A stretch of 64,000 nt of DNA from Bacillus_AB infantis_B (GCF_008180445.1 NZ_VTER01000015.1:27179-91178), one strand, 5' to 3'. Counted from the stretch's first letter, positions 41,113 through 49,683 are shown. Notes: generated by a model not told the origin, from the letters alone. Made by a program: numbers and translations.

Positions 41113-41928
41113 ATGGCAGAAGATAATAAGCGCGTAGTAGGCTCATATGCAACAGAGGATGAAGCGGTTGAAACAATTGAAAGGCTGAAAGCAGAAGGCT
41201 ACCGGGCTGAGGACATTTCCGTCATCAGCAAAAACCGTGATGATCTTGACGCTGTGAGCGAGGAAACCGGGACGAAGACAGAGGAAGGCCTTGCGGCTGG
41301 CGCTGCTGCCGGCGGAGCATTGGGCGGGCTCACAGGTCTGCTCGTGGGCATCGGCGCCCTTGCAATCCCTGGAATTGGACCGATCGTTGCGGCGGGTCCG
41401 ATTGCTGCAACACTGACCGGGGCAGCGGTTGGCGCCGGGGCAGGCGGACTTGCAGGCGCATTGATCGGCATGGGCATCCCGGAAGAAGAGGCCAGCCGTT
41501 ATGAAGCAGAGGTAAAAGAAGGAAGAATCCTGATCCTTGTCGATCCCGATGACCGGAACCGCGACCGCCTGACAGATGATGAAACAATCTTCACCGGAGG
41601 AGCTGTCAATGACGCCCGCCGCACTGACGAGGATTTCGTAGGCACAACAGACAGGAATACAGCCATCCGGGCTACGGACCAGGAAGATAAGTATGACGAC
41701 TATATAGTTGATCCTCTTAATCCTGGTGAACTGGATAAAGGTGAAAATGCATTCCAGGACCATAATGATCAAAACCGCCCGTATACAGATGAGAATATAG
41801 ATCCGAATACCCCTCTCAGTGACAAAGTGGTAAGCAATCCCTTTGCAGATGAAGACAGACTGAGAGATGAAGTGAACCGCGATTATACTGACCCGCGCCA
41901 GCCTAATTCAGACTATCCTAAAGGATAA
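41113..41928 (+). CDS. general stress protein (GSP17M/YflT-like domain) with long acidic tail
   Basis: A 271-residue protein. Residues 1-45 have the YflT/GSP17M domain (VVGSYATEDEAVETIERLK, GYRAEDISVISK). A glycine/alanine-rich membrane-inserting stretch follows (AAGAAAGGALGGLTGLLVGI to GALIGMG). The last 110 residues are hydrophilic and acidic with many Asp/Arg/Asn and look disordered. AAGGAGG is seven bases before ATG 41113; the ATG at 41107 is too near. The sigma-B-type promoter fits a general stress role. Confidence 0.8.
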   Translation: MAEDNKRVVGSYATEDEAVETIERLKAEGYRAEDISVISKNRDDLDAVSEETGTKTEEGLAAGAAAGGALGGLTGLLVGIGALAIPGIGPIVAAGPIAATLTGAAVGAGAGGLAGALIGMGIPEEEASRYEAEVKEGRILILVDPDDRNRDRLTDDETIFTGGAVNDARRTDEDFVGTTDRNTAIRATDQEDKYDDYIVDPLNPGELDKGENAFQDHNDQNRPYTDENIDPNTPLSDKVVSNPFADEDRLRDEVNRDYTDPRQPNSDYPKG

Positions 41929-41947
41929 GAGGTCAGCTGGCCAATAA

Positions 41948-41985
41948 GGACCTGGCAGACTGACCCGCCAGGTCCTTTGGCTTTT
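41948..41985 (+). terminator. terminator of the general stress gene
   Basis: AGGACCTGGC pairs with GCCAGGTCCT, followed by TTGGCTTTTTC. Confidence 0.8.
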
Positions 41986-42063
41986 TCACAATGCCCTGCT
42001 GAATGCACTGAAAAGGTTCATGCTATAATAGAGGCAATTCCGCACTTTGAAAGGAGAAATAGT

Positions 42064-43110
42064 ATGAAGGACCATATTTTTTCCGGTTTTATCGGCACCT
42101 ACACAAAAGGCGACAGCAAAGGCATTTATGCTTTTGAATTGAATACAGAAAACGGCAGGCTCGAAAATGTCAAGCTCGCCGCAGAGCTTGAAAACCCTAC
42201 ATATGTGACAATCAGCGAAGATAAAACACGCCTTTATTCCGTCGTAAAGGAAGGGGCGAAGGGCGGCGCTGCCGCGTTTTCCATCAGCGATGACGGCGGG
42301 CTTACAGAACTGAACCGCCAGCTGTCTGACGGTTCATCTCCATGCCATATCAGTGTAAATAAAGAATTGAGCTATGCAGTGACTGCCAATTACCATAAAG
42401 GTACGATTGAAGCATACGGACTGACAGGAGACGGTTCCCTGCTTTCGGCTTCCTCGGTTGCTCAGCATGAAGGCACAGGCCCGAATGCAGACCGCCAGGA
42501 AAAGCCGCATGCCCACTATGCAGGCTTTACGCCAGATGAAAAATATATTGCCGCTGTTGACCTGGGTACAGATGAAATCATTACGTATGAGTTACAAGAT
42601 GGACAGCTGAAGGAAGCAGCCAAGCTGGATGTAAAGCCCGGCAGCGGTCCGCGGCATCTTGTTTTCCACCCGGAAAGGAATATTGCCTATGTGATGACAG
42701 AGCTGAGCTCCGAGGTGATCGTGCTCGAGTACAGCCCGAATGACGGCAGCTTCAAGGTAATGCAGACAGTACCGGCCATTCCTGAAACATTCCGGGAAAA
42801 TAACCAGGGAAGCGCCATCCATATCTCTTCTGACGGCCGCTTTGTCTATGCCGCCAATCGCGGACATGACAGCATTGCCGTATATTCTGTAAATGAAGAA
42901 ACAGGCAAGCTGGATTTCATCGAGCATACTTCAACCGAAGGAAACTGGCCGCGCGACTTTGTGCTCGATCCTTCAGAAAGATATATCGTTGCCTCCAACC
43001 AGGAAACCGGAAACCTCACCCTGTTTGCCCGTGACGCACAAAGCGGCAGGCTATCCCTGCTGCAGAAGGATGTTTCAGTTCCTTACCCTGTATGTGTGAA
43101 ATTCTTATAA
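42064..43110 (+). CDS. pgl: 6-phosphogluconolactonase, lactonase family (seven-bladed propeller)
   Basis: A 348-residue protein of the YkgB/Pgl type. Repeated blades are seen: FIGTYTKGDSKGIYAFELN, SPCHISVNKELSYAVTANYH, KPHAHYAGFTPDEKYIAAVD, GSGPRHLVFHPERNIAYVMT, GSAIHISSDGRFVYAANRGH, NWPRDFVLDPSERYIVASNQ. The conserved HAHYAGF and GPRHL are in the putative active site. It would hydrolyse 6-phosphogluconolactone in the pentose phosphate route. GAAAGGAG lies before ATG 42064. Confidence 0.88.
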   Translation: MKDHIFSGFIGTYTKGDSKGIYAFELNTENGRLENVKLAAELENPTYVTISEDKTRLYSVVKEGAKGGAAAFSISDDGGLTELNRQLSDGSSPCHISVNKELSYAVTANYHKGTIEAYGLTGDGSLLSASSVAQHEGTGPNADRQEKPHAHYAGFTPDEKYIAAVDLGTDEIITYELQDGQLKEAAKLDVKPGSGPRHLVFHPERNIAYVMTELSSEVIVLEYSPNDGSFKVMQTVPAIPETFRENNQGSAIHISSDGRFVYAANRGHDSIAVYSVNEETGKLDFIEHTSTEGNWPRDFVLDPSERYIVASNQETGNLTLFARDAQSGRLSLLQKDVSVPYPVCVKFL

Positions 43111-43152
43111 GAAGCTTTTAAAAAGGGATATGCCCTGTTATCAAAGTATTCA

Positions 43153-43186
43153 TAAGCGCATGGATGTTAACATCCATGCGCTTATT
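43153..43186. terminator. palindromic terminator between pgl and the next gene
   Basis: AAGCGCATGGATGTT followed by AACATCCATGCGCTT is a perfect 15-bp inverted repeat with almost no loop, between convergent genes. Confidence 0.7.
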
Positions 43187-43216
43187 ATATGATCCTGATC
43201 ACCATGTTGGCTGTAG

Positions 43217-43660
43217 TTACCTGGATGAAAAAGGGCGTCCTATATTTGAAAGCAACAGGCTTCTGATGCACGCCAAAAAAAACCCTGCACTTGCAATGAA
43301 GGCCAATGCCAGCAGAACCCGTTCATTAATAGGCAGCTCAAAGATAAGGCTTATCCCCAGCATAAGGATACACAGCAGGCCATTTACTCCAAACAGAATA
43401 CCCCAAAGGATATCTTTTATATTCTGATAAATCCTTCTTCCTTTCACGTATTTGATATACAGGAAACAAACCATACAGGCACCTGTCATGAAAATCACAG
43501 TCTTTATAAAAGGCAGGGAGGTACGTTCTTCCCAAGGCATATCAATGATGACCATGTTTACGTAATAAGTCAGATTGAAAACAATCATAAAGAGGACAGT
43601 ATAAAAAAACACCACCCACTCACTTATATAAATAATAGGCATAAACAACTTCTTTAACAT
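43217..43660 (-). CDS. hypothetical membrane protein with four helices
   Basis: A 147-residue protein: helices near residues 10-35, 52-72, 85-105 and 115-137. KYVKGRRIYQNIKDILWGIL lies between the second and third. GAGGAACC precedes ATG 43660. No family recognised. Single gene. Confidence 0.7.
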   Translation of the reverse strand: MLKKLFMPIIYISEWVVFFYTVLFMIVFNLTYYVNMVIIDMPWEERTSLPFIKTVIFMTGACMVCFLYIKYVKGRRIYQNIKDILWGILFGVNGLLCILMLGISLIFELPINERVLLALAFIASAGFFLACIRSLLLSNIGRPFSSR

Positions 43661-43834
43661 GGTTCCTCCTTTTATAAGAGCCGGGCTTTTTTTCTATCGT
43701 AACAAAAATTATTTTCAATTTCATGTTATTTCCATTTTTCACAGAACTCATTGGAGCCAAAGCAGGTTCTATTCTTTTTCATGTTACATAACCATATGCT
43801 ATAATAGGATTAAGTTACATTGGGGGGTGAATTA

Positions 43835-44392
43835 ATGAAAACAGTTGGTGCAATAACTGACAAACAGAAGATCCTGTTTATGGAGGAATGGCTCCAAACC
43901 CGGTCATCCCGGGACTATTGTTTGTTCCTGCTCGGCATCAACACCGGAATACGCATCAATGACCTGCTTCATCTTCAGGTAAAAGATGCTGCAGATGAAA
44001 ATGGAAATATCCTTTCCTATTTGCCTGCCTCGGAAGCTTGCTTTCCCCCTATTTATTTCAACCTGCAGGTCCGTGAAGCCCTCCATACATGCATCCAGGA
44101 GAATGGCCTCAAATGGGAAGACCCGCTCTTTAAGTCAAGAAAGTCCCATAACTCAATCACAAGGGTACAGGCATACCGGATCATTAATGAGGCTGCCCGG
44201 GCCGCCGGCATTGAAGATCCTGTCGGCACACATACGCTAAGAAAAACCTTTGGCTATCATGCCTATACAAAAGGCATTGCCGTGTCGCTCATCCAAAAGA
44301 GGCTCCAGCAATCCTCCCCGTCAGAAACCTATAGCTATCTGGGGATTTCACCTAAGAACCCTCCACCTGTCACTCTCGACGTCAACTTATAG
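43835..44392 (+). CDS. lone tyrosine recombinase/integrase, catalytic domain only
   Basis: A 185-residue protein containing the catalytic domain of phage-type integrases: LLGINTGIRINDLLHLQVKD (Arg I), a beta region with LPASEACF, VGTHTLRKTFGYHAYTKG (HxxR box) and the tyrosine in SPSETYSYLGIS near residue 170. The core-binding N-terminal domain of XerC/D or phage integrases is much reduced. GGGGGGTGA precedes ATG 43835. No attachment sites, excisionase or phage genes are near, so it is probably a chromosomal orphan, as found in several Bacillus genomes. Confidence 0.85.
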   Translation: MKTVGAITDKQKILFMEEWLQTRSSRDYCLFLLGINTGIRINDLLHLQVKDAADENGNILSYLPASEACFPPIYFNLQVREALHTCIQENGLKWEDPLFKSRKSHNSITRVQAYRIINEAARAAGIEDPVGTHTLRKTFGYHAYTKGIAVSLIQKRLQQSSPSETYSYLGISPKNPPPVTLDVNL

Positions 44393-44409
44393 AAAAGGAG
44401 CTGATAACA

Positions 44410-45906
44410 ATGATTAATGTTTTGCATACAGATACATTCATCCTGCTTGCGGCCATCCTGTTCATCACCGGCGTGCTGACGACTAAATTTTCCTCGCGGC
44501 TCGGCGTTCCTTCCCTCGTGCTGTTTATGGCAGTCGGGATGCTGATGGGCAGCGATGTACTGGGCATCATTTATTTCGACAATGCCAGCACAGCCCAAAT
44601 GATTGGTGTTCTTGCTTTGATCATTATCCTGTTTGAAGGCGGCCTGCAGACTAAGTGGAAAACACTGCGCCCGGTCGTCCTCCCATCATTGTCACTCGCC
44701 ACCCTCGGCGTCATCCTCACATCCGGAATTGTAGCTGCAGCAGCGAAATTCATCCTGGGGACAGGCTGGCTTGAATCAATCCTTTTCGGGGCCATTGTCG
44801 GATCAACGGATGCTGCTGCCGTCTTCGCTGTCCTCAAGGATAAGAATATCGATGAACGGATCGGCGCCACTCTTGAAGCAGAGTCAGGCTCCAATGATCC
44901 GATGGCTGTCTTCCTGACAGTCGCCATGATTGAATTGATCACCCTTCCGGAAGCAAGCATCTGGTCCTTGATCGGAACCTTTTTCCTCCAGATGAGCATC
45001 GGCCTCCTGTTTGGCCTTATTTTTGGCAGATTGGCCGTTTTTGCCCTTAACCGCATCAATCTGGATTCAGGCGGCCTCTATCCTGTCTTCGCCACAGCCT
45101 TTGCACTTTTAACATATGGAATTACAGCCTTTGCGAGCGGAAGCGGCCTTCTAGCCGTCTATATCGCTGCCATTGTCATCGGAAACATGGAACTTGCCTA
45201 CAAACACACCATTTTCCGCTTTTCTGAAGGATTTGCCTGGATGATGCAGATTATGATGTTTGTGATTCTCGGCCTGCTGGTATTCCCTTCAGAGCTGTTC
45301 AGCCTGGATATCTTCCTGAAAGGCATCGCCATTTCTGCGATTCTCATATTGATCGCAAGGCCCGCAGCTGTCTTTTTGTCTACTATTAGAATGGGATATA
45401 AAAAGAATGAACTGATCTTCCTTTCCTGGGCAGGACTAAAAGGGGCCGTTCCAATCGTATTGGCCACCTTCCCTCTTCTTGCAGGAATTGAGGGAAGCCA
45501 GCAGATCTTCAATGTTGTGTTCTTCGTCGTCCTGACCAGCTGCCTCATTCAAGGCTCAACGATTACAGCACTCGCAGCGAAGCTGAAGCTGACCGGACCG
45601 AAAAAAACGACGCCTATGCATTCGCTTGAGCTTGTGTCCATTGGAAAAGCCGATGCAGAAATGATTGAATACGAAATGGAGGATGATGCCCAGATCATCG
45701 GGCAGACCCTGATTGATATCCCGTTTCCTAAAGGGGCGCTTGTGAATGCCATCATCCGCAATGATGAACTGATCACCCCGGCCGGCAGCACCATCATCCT
45801 TCCAGGAGATGTGCTGTATATCCTCGCCAGCCGCAAGTGCAAGCCGCAGCTCAAGAAGCTTCTCCTGCAGAAAAAGATAGAAGAAGCGGCCGAGCCGACT
45901 GCATAA
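44410..45906 (+). CDS. potassium/proton antiporter (CPA1, CvrA/NhaP2-like)
   Basis: A 498-residue protein. Twelve or more helices fill residues 8-390; FEGGLQTKWKTLRPVVLPSL, VGSTDAAAVFAVLKDKNIDE and EAESGSNDPMAVFLTVAMIE hold the acidic residues of the CPA transport site. Residues 410-490 are a RCK_C (TrkA-C) domain: ELVSIGKADAEMIEYEMEDD and LYILASRKCKPQLKKLLLQK, where ligands such as c-di-AMP bind in some homologues. It exports K+ in exchange for protons. AAAAGGAG is before ATG 44410. Confidence 0.9.
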   Translation: MINVLHTDTFILLAAILFITGVLTTKFSSRLGVPSLVLFMAVGMLMGSDVLGIIYFDNASTAQMIGVLALIIILFEGGLQTKWKTLRPVVLPSLSLATLGVILTSGIVAAAAKFILGTGWLESILFGAIVGSTDAAAVFAVLKDKNIDERIGATLEAESGSNDPMAVFLTVAMIELITLPEASIWSLIGTFFLQMSIGLLFGLIFGRLAVFALNRINLDSGGLYPVFATAFALLTYGITAFASGSGLLAVYIAAIVIGNMELAYKHTIFRFSEGFAWMMQIMMFVILGLLVFPSELFSLDIFLKGIAISAILILIARPAAVFLSTIRMGYKKNELIFLSWAGLKGAVPIVLATFPLLAGIEGSQQIFNVVFFVVLTSCLIQGSTITALAAKLKLTGPKKTTPMHSLELVSIGKADAEMIEYEMEDDAQIIGQTLIDIPFPKGALVNAIIRNDELITPAGSTIILPGDVLYILASRKCKPQLKKLLLQKKIEEAAEPTA

Positions 45907-45936
45907 GAACTTTCCTCGGTTCACCAGGTCCATTAA

Positions 45937-45968
45937 AAAACACCGTCCTTCATCCGGACGGTGTTTTG
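45937..45968. terminator. bidirectional terminator between the antiporter and the symporter gene
   Basis: AACACCGTCC-TTCAT-CCGGACGGTGTT with A and T runs on either side. Confidence 0.88.
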
Positions 45969-45980
45969 CTTTCCCTATTA

Positions 45981-47204
45981 TCAGGTTAATTCCCTGTTTT
46001 TCTTTTTCTCAGATTCACCGACGATTACCGCACAAGCGGCATCGCCTGTAATATTGACGGCTGTTCTCGTCATATCAAGAAGCCTGTCGATCCCGATGAT
46101 CAGGGCAATCCCTTCAACAGGAAGGTTAACAGACTGAAGGACCATCGCCAGCATGATCAGGCCGACACCCGGCACGCCCGCTGTACCGATGCTCGCAAGG
46201 ACAGCAGTCAGGACGACCGTCACAAGCTGCGTGAACGTCAGGTCAAGGCCATATACCTGAGCGATAAAGATGGTGGCTACACCTTGCATGATCGCCGTGC
46301 CATCCATATTGATCGTTGCGCCAAGCGGCTGAACGAAGCTGCTAACCGATTCAGGGACCTTTAAGTTCTTCTGGGCCACATTCATGGAAACCGGAAGTGT
46401 GGCATTACTGCTCGATGTACTGAAAGCCACGCTCATCGCAGGGGCAAAGCCCTTAAAGAATTCAATCGGACTGCGCCTGGCCAGGAAGTATACCGCTGAT
46501 CCGTATGTCACAAGCGTATGGACAATCAGTGCCGCAAGCACCACACCCATATACAGCCCCATGGCTTTAATCGCATCAACCCCCTGGGTGCCGACAGCCG
46601 ATACGATCAGGCCGAAGGTTCCATATGGCGCAAAACGCATAATCAGGTTCACCAGGTACATCATCAGCTCATTCCCCTGATCAAACAGCTTTAGAACACC
46701 TCTGGTTTTCTCGCCAAGCATTGTAAGGGCAAAGCCGATGAAAACAGAGAAAGTAATGATCTGAAGCATATTTCCTTCCGTAAATGCCTTGATAGGATTT
46801 GTCGGGATGATATTCAGCAGGGTTTCAGATACGGGCGGCGCCTCCTGCGCTTCAAACTCTGCCCCGGTCGTATCAAAGGTCCCTACATTCCCCGGCTGGA
46901 AGATGTAAGAGAACGCAATCCCGATGATCAAAGCCATACAGGTGGTAGCCAGGAAGAAAGTAATGGTCTTCAGGCCGATTCTCCCGAGCTTTTTAGGATC
47001 GCCAAGGCCTGCGGTGCCAAGTGTGATGGAGAAGAACACGATCGGCACAACGAGCATATTGATCAGGTTGAGGAATATTTTCCCCAGCGGAGTAAATAAA
47101 TACGTATTCAATGTTTCAAATAAATCGGGAGAATACAGATTCAATAATAAGCCGACAATGCCCCCCGCAATCAGAGCGATGATAATCTTTGTTGATAGTT
47201 TCAT
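45981..47204 (-). CDS. dicarboxylate/amino acid:cation symporter (DAACS family)
   Basis: A 407-residue protein with eight helices and two re-entrant hairpins. MSVAFSTSSSNATLPVSMNV is the serine-rich HP1; PLGATINMDGTAIMQGVATI holds the NMDGT Na+/substrate motif; DRLLDMTRTAVNITGDAACA is the substrate-binding helix 8. It imports glutamate, aspartate or C4-dicarboxylates. AAGGAGG stands before ATG 47204; a longer in-frame reading upstream runs through the riboswitch and is not likely. Control by a c-di-AMP riboswitch is seen directly upstream. Confidence 0.9.
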   Translation of the reverse strand: MKLSTKIIIALIAGGIVGLLLNLYSPDLFETLNTYLFTPLGKIFLNLINMLVVPIVFFSITLGTAGLGDPKKLGRIGLKTITFFLATTCMALIIGIAFSYIFQPGNVGTFDTTGAEFEAQEAPPVSETLLNIIPTNPIKAFTEGNMLQIITFSVFIGFALTMLGEKTRGVLKLFDQGNELMMYLVNLIMRFAPYGTFGLIVSAVGTQGVDAIKAMGLYMGVVLAALIVHTLVTYGSAVYFLARRSPIEFFKGFAPAMSVAFSTSSSNATLPVSMNVAQKNLKVPESVSSFVQPLGATINMDGTAIMQGVATIFIAQVYGLDLTFTQLVTVVLTAVLASIGTAGVPGVGLIMLAMVLQSVNLPVEGIALIIGIDRLLDMTRTAVNITGDAACAVIVGESEKKKNRELT

Positions 47205-47235
47205 AACGCAAGCCTCCTTAATCGAATTTTTAGCA

Positions 47236-47268
47236 TAAAAAAACACAGAGGGCGAGACCTCTGTGTTT
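47236..47268 (-). terminator. riboswitch terminator before the symporter gene
   Basis: On the minus strand AAACACAGAGG pairs with CCTCTGTGTTT and ends in seven T residues. Confidence 0.88.
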
Positions 47269-47272
47269 GAAC

Positions 47273-47402
47273 GCAGACTTGTCCTCTCAATAACGCTTAC
47301 GAGGTTAGCTGTCGGATTCGGGCTTTGAGAGTGCCCTACCTGTAAAGGATTCACCCCGAGGCATGTGTATGCCGGTTGGATCCCCCGCTCTTTAAAAGAT
47401 TA
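47273..47402 (-). promoter_or_regulatory. c-di-AMP (ydaO/yuaA) riboswitch upstream of the DAACS symporter
   Basis: On the minus strand the blocks GCGGGGGATCCAACC, CGGGGTGAATCC, CGAATCCGACAGCTAAC and CTCGTAAGCGTTATTGAGAG match those of the ktrB leader at 33087-33234 in order and spacing. A terminator follows, so c-di-AMP should lower expression of the symporter. Confidence 0.92.
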
Positions 47403-47429
47403 AGCGCATCTTTCGATAATTTTTTTTTA

Positions 47430-47459
47430 ATTTTACTCTATGAACCTAGCTTCTGTAAA
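47430..47459 (-). promoter_or_regulatory. promoter of the riboswitch-symporter transcript
   Basis: TTTACA (47459-47454), an 18-base spacer and TAAAAT (47435-47430) on the minus strand. Confidence 0.5.
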
Positions 47460-47488
47460 TATTTAAATACTGGAACTGTACTTTAGCC

Positions 47489-48310
47489 TCACAGAAAAAC
47501 AAAATAAATGACTGCTGCCAGGATAATTCTGTAAATGGCGAACGGCACCAGCTTGATTCTGTTGATGAGCGCCAGGAAAAAACGGATTGATAGCAGGGCG
47601 AATACAAAAGCACTGATGAAGCCTACAATGAAGAATGGAACGGCATCAGGCGTGAAATACTCCCAATTTTTCAAGAGCGACAGCCCGCTCGCTCCAAGCA
47701 TGACAGGCACCGCCATAATAAAGGTAAAGTCAGAGGCTGCCCTGTGGCTGAGGCCAAGCAGCACCCCGCCCGAGATTGTGGAGCCTGACCGTGAAAAGCC
47801 CGGCCATAAGGCGATGCATTGGAACAATCCAATGAGGATTGCCTGCCGGTAAGTGATCTTGTCCACTGTCTCGATGGCCGGCTTCCTCTTTGAATAATAA
47901 TCAGCTGCAATCATAAGCAAAGCGCCAGCAACCAGGCCTATCACCACCGTATTAATCGAAAATAAATATTCATCAATATAGTCCTCGAACAGAAGCCCAA
48001 GAACCGCAGCAGGCAGCAGGCCTGCAATCACCTGCGTGAGCTTCAGCCTCGGTCCATCCGATTGTTCCTTCCCCCCTTTACCCAGCCCGAGCAGCTGGAT
48101 AAACCGGTCCTTGAACACAATCACCACCGCCAGGATCGACCCAAGCTGAATGACAACCTTGAATGTATTGGCTACTTCCTTCGAGAAAAGCTCTTTGGAT
48201 TTTAATAGAATATCGTCCACTATAATCATATGGCCCGTAGACGAAACGGGCGCAAATTCAGTAAGGCCTTCAACAATGCCCAATATCAGGGCAACAATCA
48301 TCTCTTTCAT
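47489..48310 (-). CDS. uppP: undecaprenyl-diphosphatase UppP (BacA)
   Basis: A 273-residue membrane enzyme that recycles the lipid carrier of cell-wall synthesis by removing phosphate from undecaprenyl diphosphate; extra activity gives bacitracin tolerance. GIVEGLTEFAPVSSTGHMII (Glu-rich motif, residues 11-30) and ALWPGFSRSGSTISGGVLLG (PGxSRSGxT motif, near 165-185) are the two catalytic signatures. GGAGG is six bases before ATG 48310. Confidence 0.95.
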   Translation of the reverse strand: MKEMIVALILGIVEGLTEFAPVSSTGHMIIVDDILLKSKELFSKEVANTFKVVIQLGSILAVVIVFKDRFIQLLGLGKGGKEQSDGPRLKLTQVIAGLLPAAVLGLLFEDYIDEYLFSINTVVIGLVAGALLMIAADYYSKRKPAIETVDKITYRQAILIGLFQCIALWPGFSRSGSTISGGVLLGLSHRAASDFTFIMAVPVMLGASGLSLLKNWEYFTPDAVPFFIVGFISAFVFALLSIRFFLALINRIKLVPFAIYRIILAAVIYFVFL

Positions 48311-48396
48311 CATTTTCCTCCAGAACAAAACAGCTGCCCCGCACGCAAAAGCTTCTAATATGAGCTCTCACTCGGCGGAGCAGTCCTGCCATCTAT

Positions 48397-48564
48397 TTAT
48401 TTATCTTTCTCTTTATCATCTTCCATGATGCCTTTTGTTGCCTTTTTGAATTCACGAAGCGTATTGCCGGCTGCCCTGCCAAGCTCAGGAAGCTTTTGCG
48501 GACCAAATATAAGCAGCGCAACAAAAACGATGACCATGATTTCCCCAAAGCCTAAATTCCTCAT
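48397..48564 (-). CDS. tatA: twin-arginine translocase subunit TatA/TatE
   Basis: A 55-residue protein. An N-terminal membrane helix (IMVIVFVALLIFGPQKLPEL) contains the FGP-K-LPELGR hinge of TatA, followed by the amphipathic helix GRAAGNTLREFKKATKGI and a charged tail. AGAGGTG stands five bases before ATG 48564. It forms the pore for folded proteins together with TatC, which is not encoded nearby; in Bacillus TatA copies without tatC (like TatAc) occur. Confidence 0.9.
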   Translation of the reverse strand: MRNLGFGEIMVIVFVALLIFGPQKLPELGRAAGNTLREFKKATKGIMEDDKEKDK

Positions 48565-48591
48565 CTCTGCACCTCTTTTTTCAGATTAGTT

Positions 48592-48924
48592 TTATCCATC
48601 ACTAACAGAGGAGGAGATAAAAAACTTAGAATGAAAAAAGACCGGCGTAAGCAGGAACCTCAATTTTTCCAGCATGATATCCATCCGGAAAAATCTTCTA
48701 AAAAGGAGCATGCCGGCCGGCGCTGCCAATAATGGAAGATACGGGCCCGTTCCCAGGAGCTTCCCTTTTCGCTCAAAAGGTTTTTCTTTCGAAAAAGCCT
48801 TGCCCTCCTCCAGTACAATCATCTCAAAGCGCTTGTCATCGCCCGAAAGCAGGCTCGAGAAAGGGTCATGCCCAAATCCCCATAGACTATAAACACTGAT
48901 CGCAAATAGGAAAAGGAGATTCAT
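48592..48924 (-). CDS. hypothetical protein next to tatA
   Basis: A 110-residue protein with an N-terminal hydrophobic segment (LLFLFAISVYSLWGFG), a polar middle (LSGDDKRFEMIVLEEGKAFS) and a hydrophobic stretch around LPLLAAPAGMLLF. GCGGGA precedes ATG 48924 with poor spacing. It ends 27 bases before tatA. No family recognised, and it could be a chance frame. Confidence 0.5.
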   Translation of the reverse strand: MNLLFLFAISVYSLWGFGHDPFSSLLSGDDKRFEMIVLEEGKAFSKEKPFERKGKLLGTGPYLPLLAAPAGMLLFRRFFRMDIMLEKLRFLLTPVFFHSKFFISSSVSDG

Positions 48925-49029
48925 TCCCGCTATATTGTCTTCCCTTTCAGTTTGATAGAATTATCATACTTCGTCCGTCCCGGTTTGGAAAGACCGAAAA
49001 TTGGGAAACAAGCTCCTTTTTATGGAAAA

Positions 49030-49058
49030 AAGAAAAGGAACAGGCTATCCTGTCCCCT
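49030..49058 (-). terminator. terminator of the phosphatase gene
   Basis: On the minus strand GGACAGG-ATAG-CCTGTTCC is followed by TTTTCTTTTTT. Confidence 0.85.
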
Positions 49059-49059
49059 C

Positions 49060-49683
49060 CTATCCTAAAAGTTCATCAGGCAAATGGCGCTGGCTGTTCA
49101 AAAACATGGCCACTCTTCTTTTATGATCCAGCTTGAACAAATGAACACCGGTATCTCCTGTAGCAAAGAGCCGGGTGCTGGTATTGGGCAGTCCAAGCAG
49201 CGCCAGGATCAGCATGGAAATCAACCCGCCGTGCGAAACCGCAGCAATCCGCTTGAATCCTTTTTGTTCCGCATCATCCAGCAGCTCTGATAATACAGTT
49301 TCGGCACGGAATCTCATTTCAAGCATCGACTCCCCCTTCTCGATGCGCTCATGCGGCTTTCTGCCCTCAGGCGGTTCAGGATAGCGGATGCCCGCTTCCT
49401 CCCGGGACATCCCGGCCAGTACCCCATTATTGAATTCCATCAGCCTTTCATCCGCCTTCAGCCCGCACCCTGCTCTGTCAGCTGTAATAACCGCTGTTTC
49501 ATAGGCCCTTTTCAGCGTACTTGCCCAGATCATATCTGGAGGATAGTGTTCGGTGATAAACTCGGCAAGAAGGCCCGCCTGCCTCCTTCCCAAACATGTC
49601 AGCGGAAAATCCGCCCTGCCCTCGTGGACGCCCAGCAGGTCAGCTTCTGACTGGCCATGGCGGATCAGCAATAATTCAAGCAT
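49060..49683 (-). CDS. histidine phosphatase-family protein
   Basis: A 207-residue member of the phosphoglycerate mutase-like superfamily: ELLLIRHGQSEADLLGVHEG with the catalytic RHG at residues 7-9, STLKRAYETAVI, MEFNNGVLAGMSREEA, and AAVSHGGLISMLI with the second His. Substrate unknown. I prefer ATG 49683 (GAGAG nine bases before) over ATG 49692. It is unrelated in position to the two cob phosphatases. Confidence 0.88.
   Translation of the reverse strand: MLELLLIRHGQSEADLLGVHEGRADFPLTCLGRRQAGLLAEFITEHYPPDMIWASTLKRAYETAVITADRAGCGLKADERLMEFNNGVLAGMSREEAGIRYPEPPEGRKPHERIEKGESMLEMRFRAETVLSELLDDAEQKGFKRIAAVSHGGLISMLILALLGLPNTSTRLFATGDTGVHLFKLDHKRRVAMFLNSQRHLPDELLG

Noticed and set aside
41143..41772. 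Minus-strand frames opposite the general stress gene
   Set aside because: They mirror the Gly/Ala-rich coding sequence and have no signals of their own.
43835..45906. Integrated prophage or genomic island
   Set aside because: Only one small recombinase is present; flanking genes are housekeeping or transport genes with ordinary composition, and no direct repeats bracket a segment.
47205..47354. N-terminal extension of the DAACS symporter
   Set aside because: It runs through the c-di-AMP riboswitch and terminator; ATG 47204 has a clear ribosome site.
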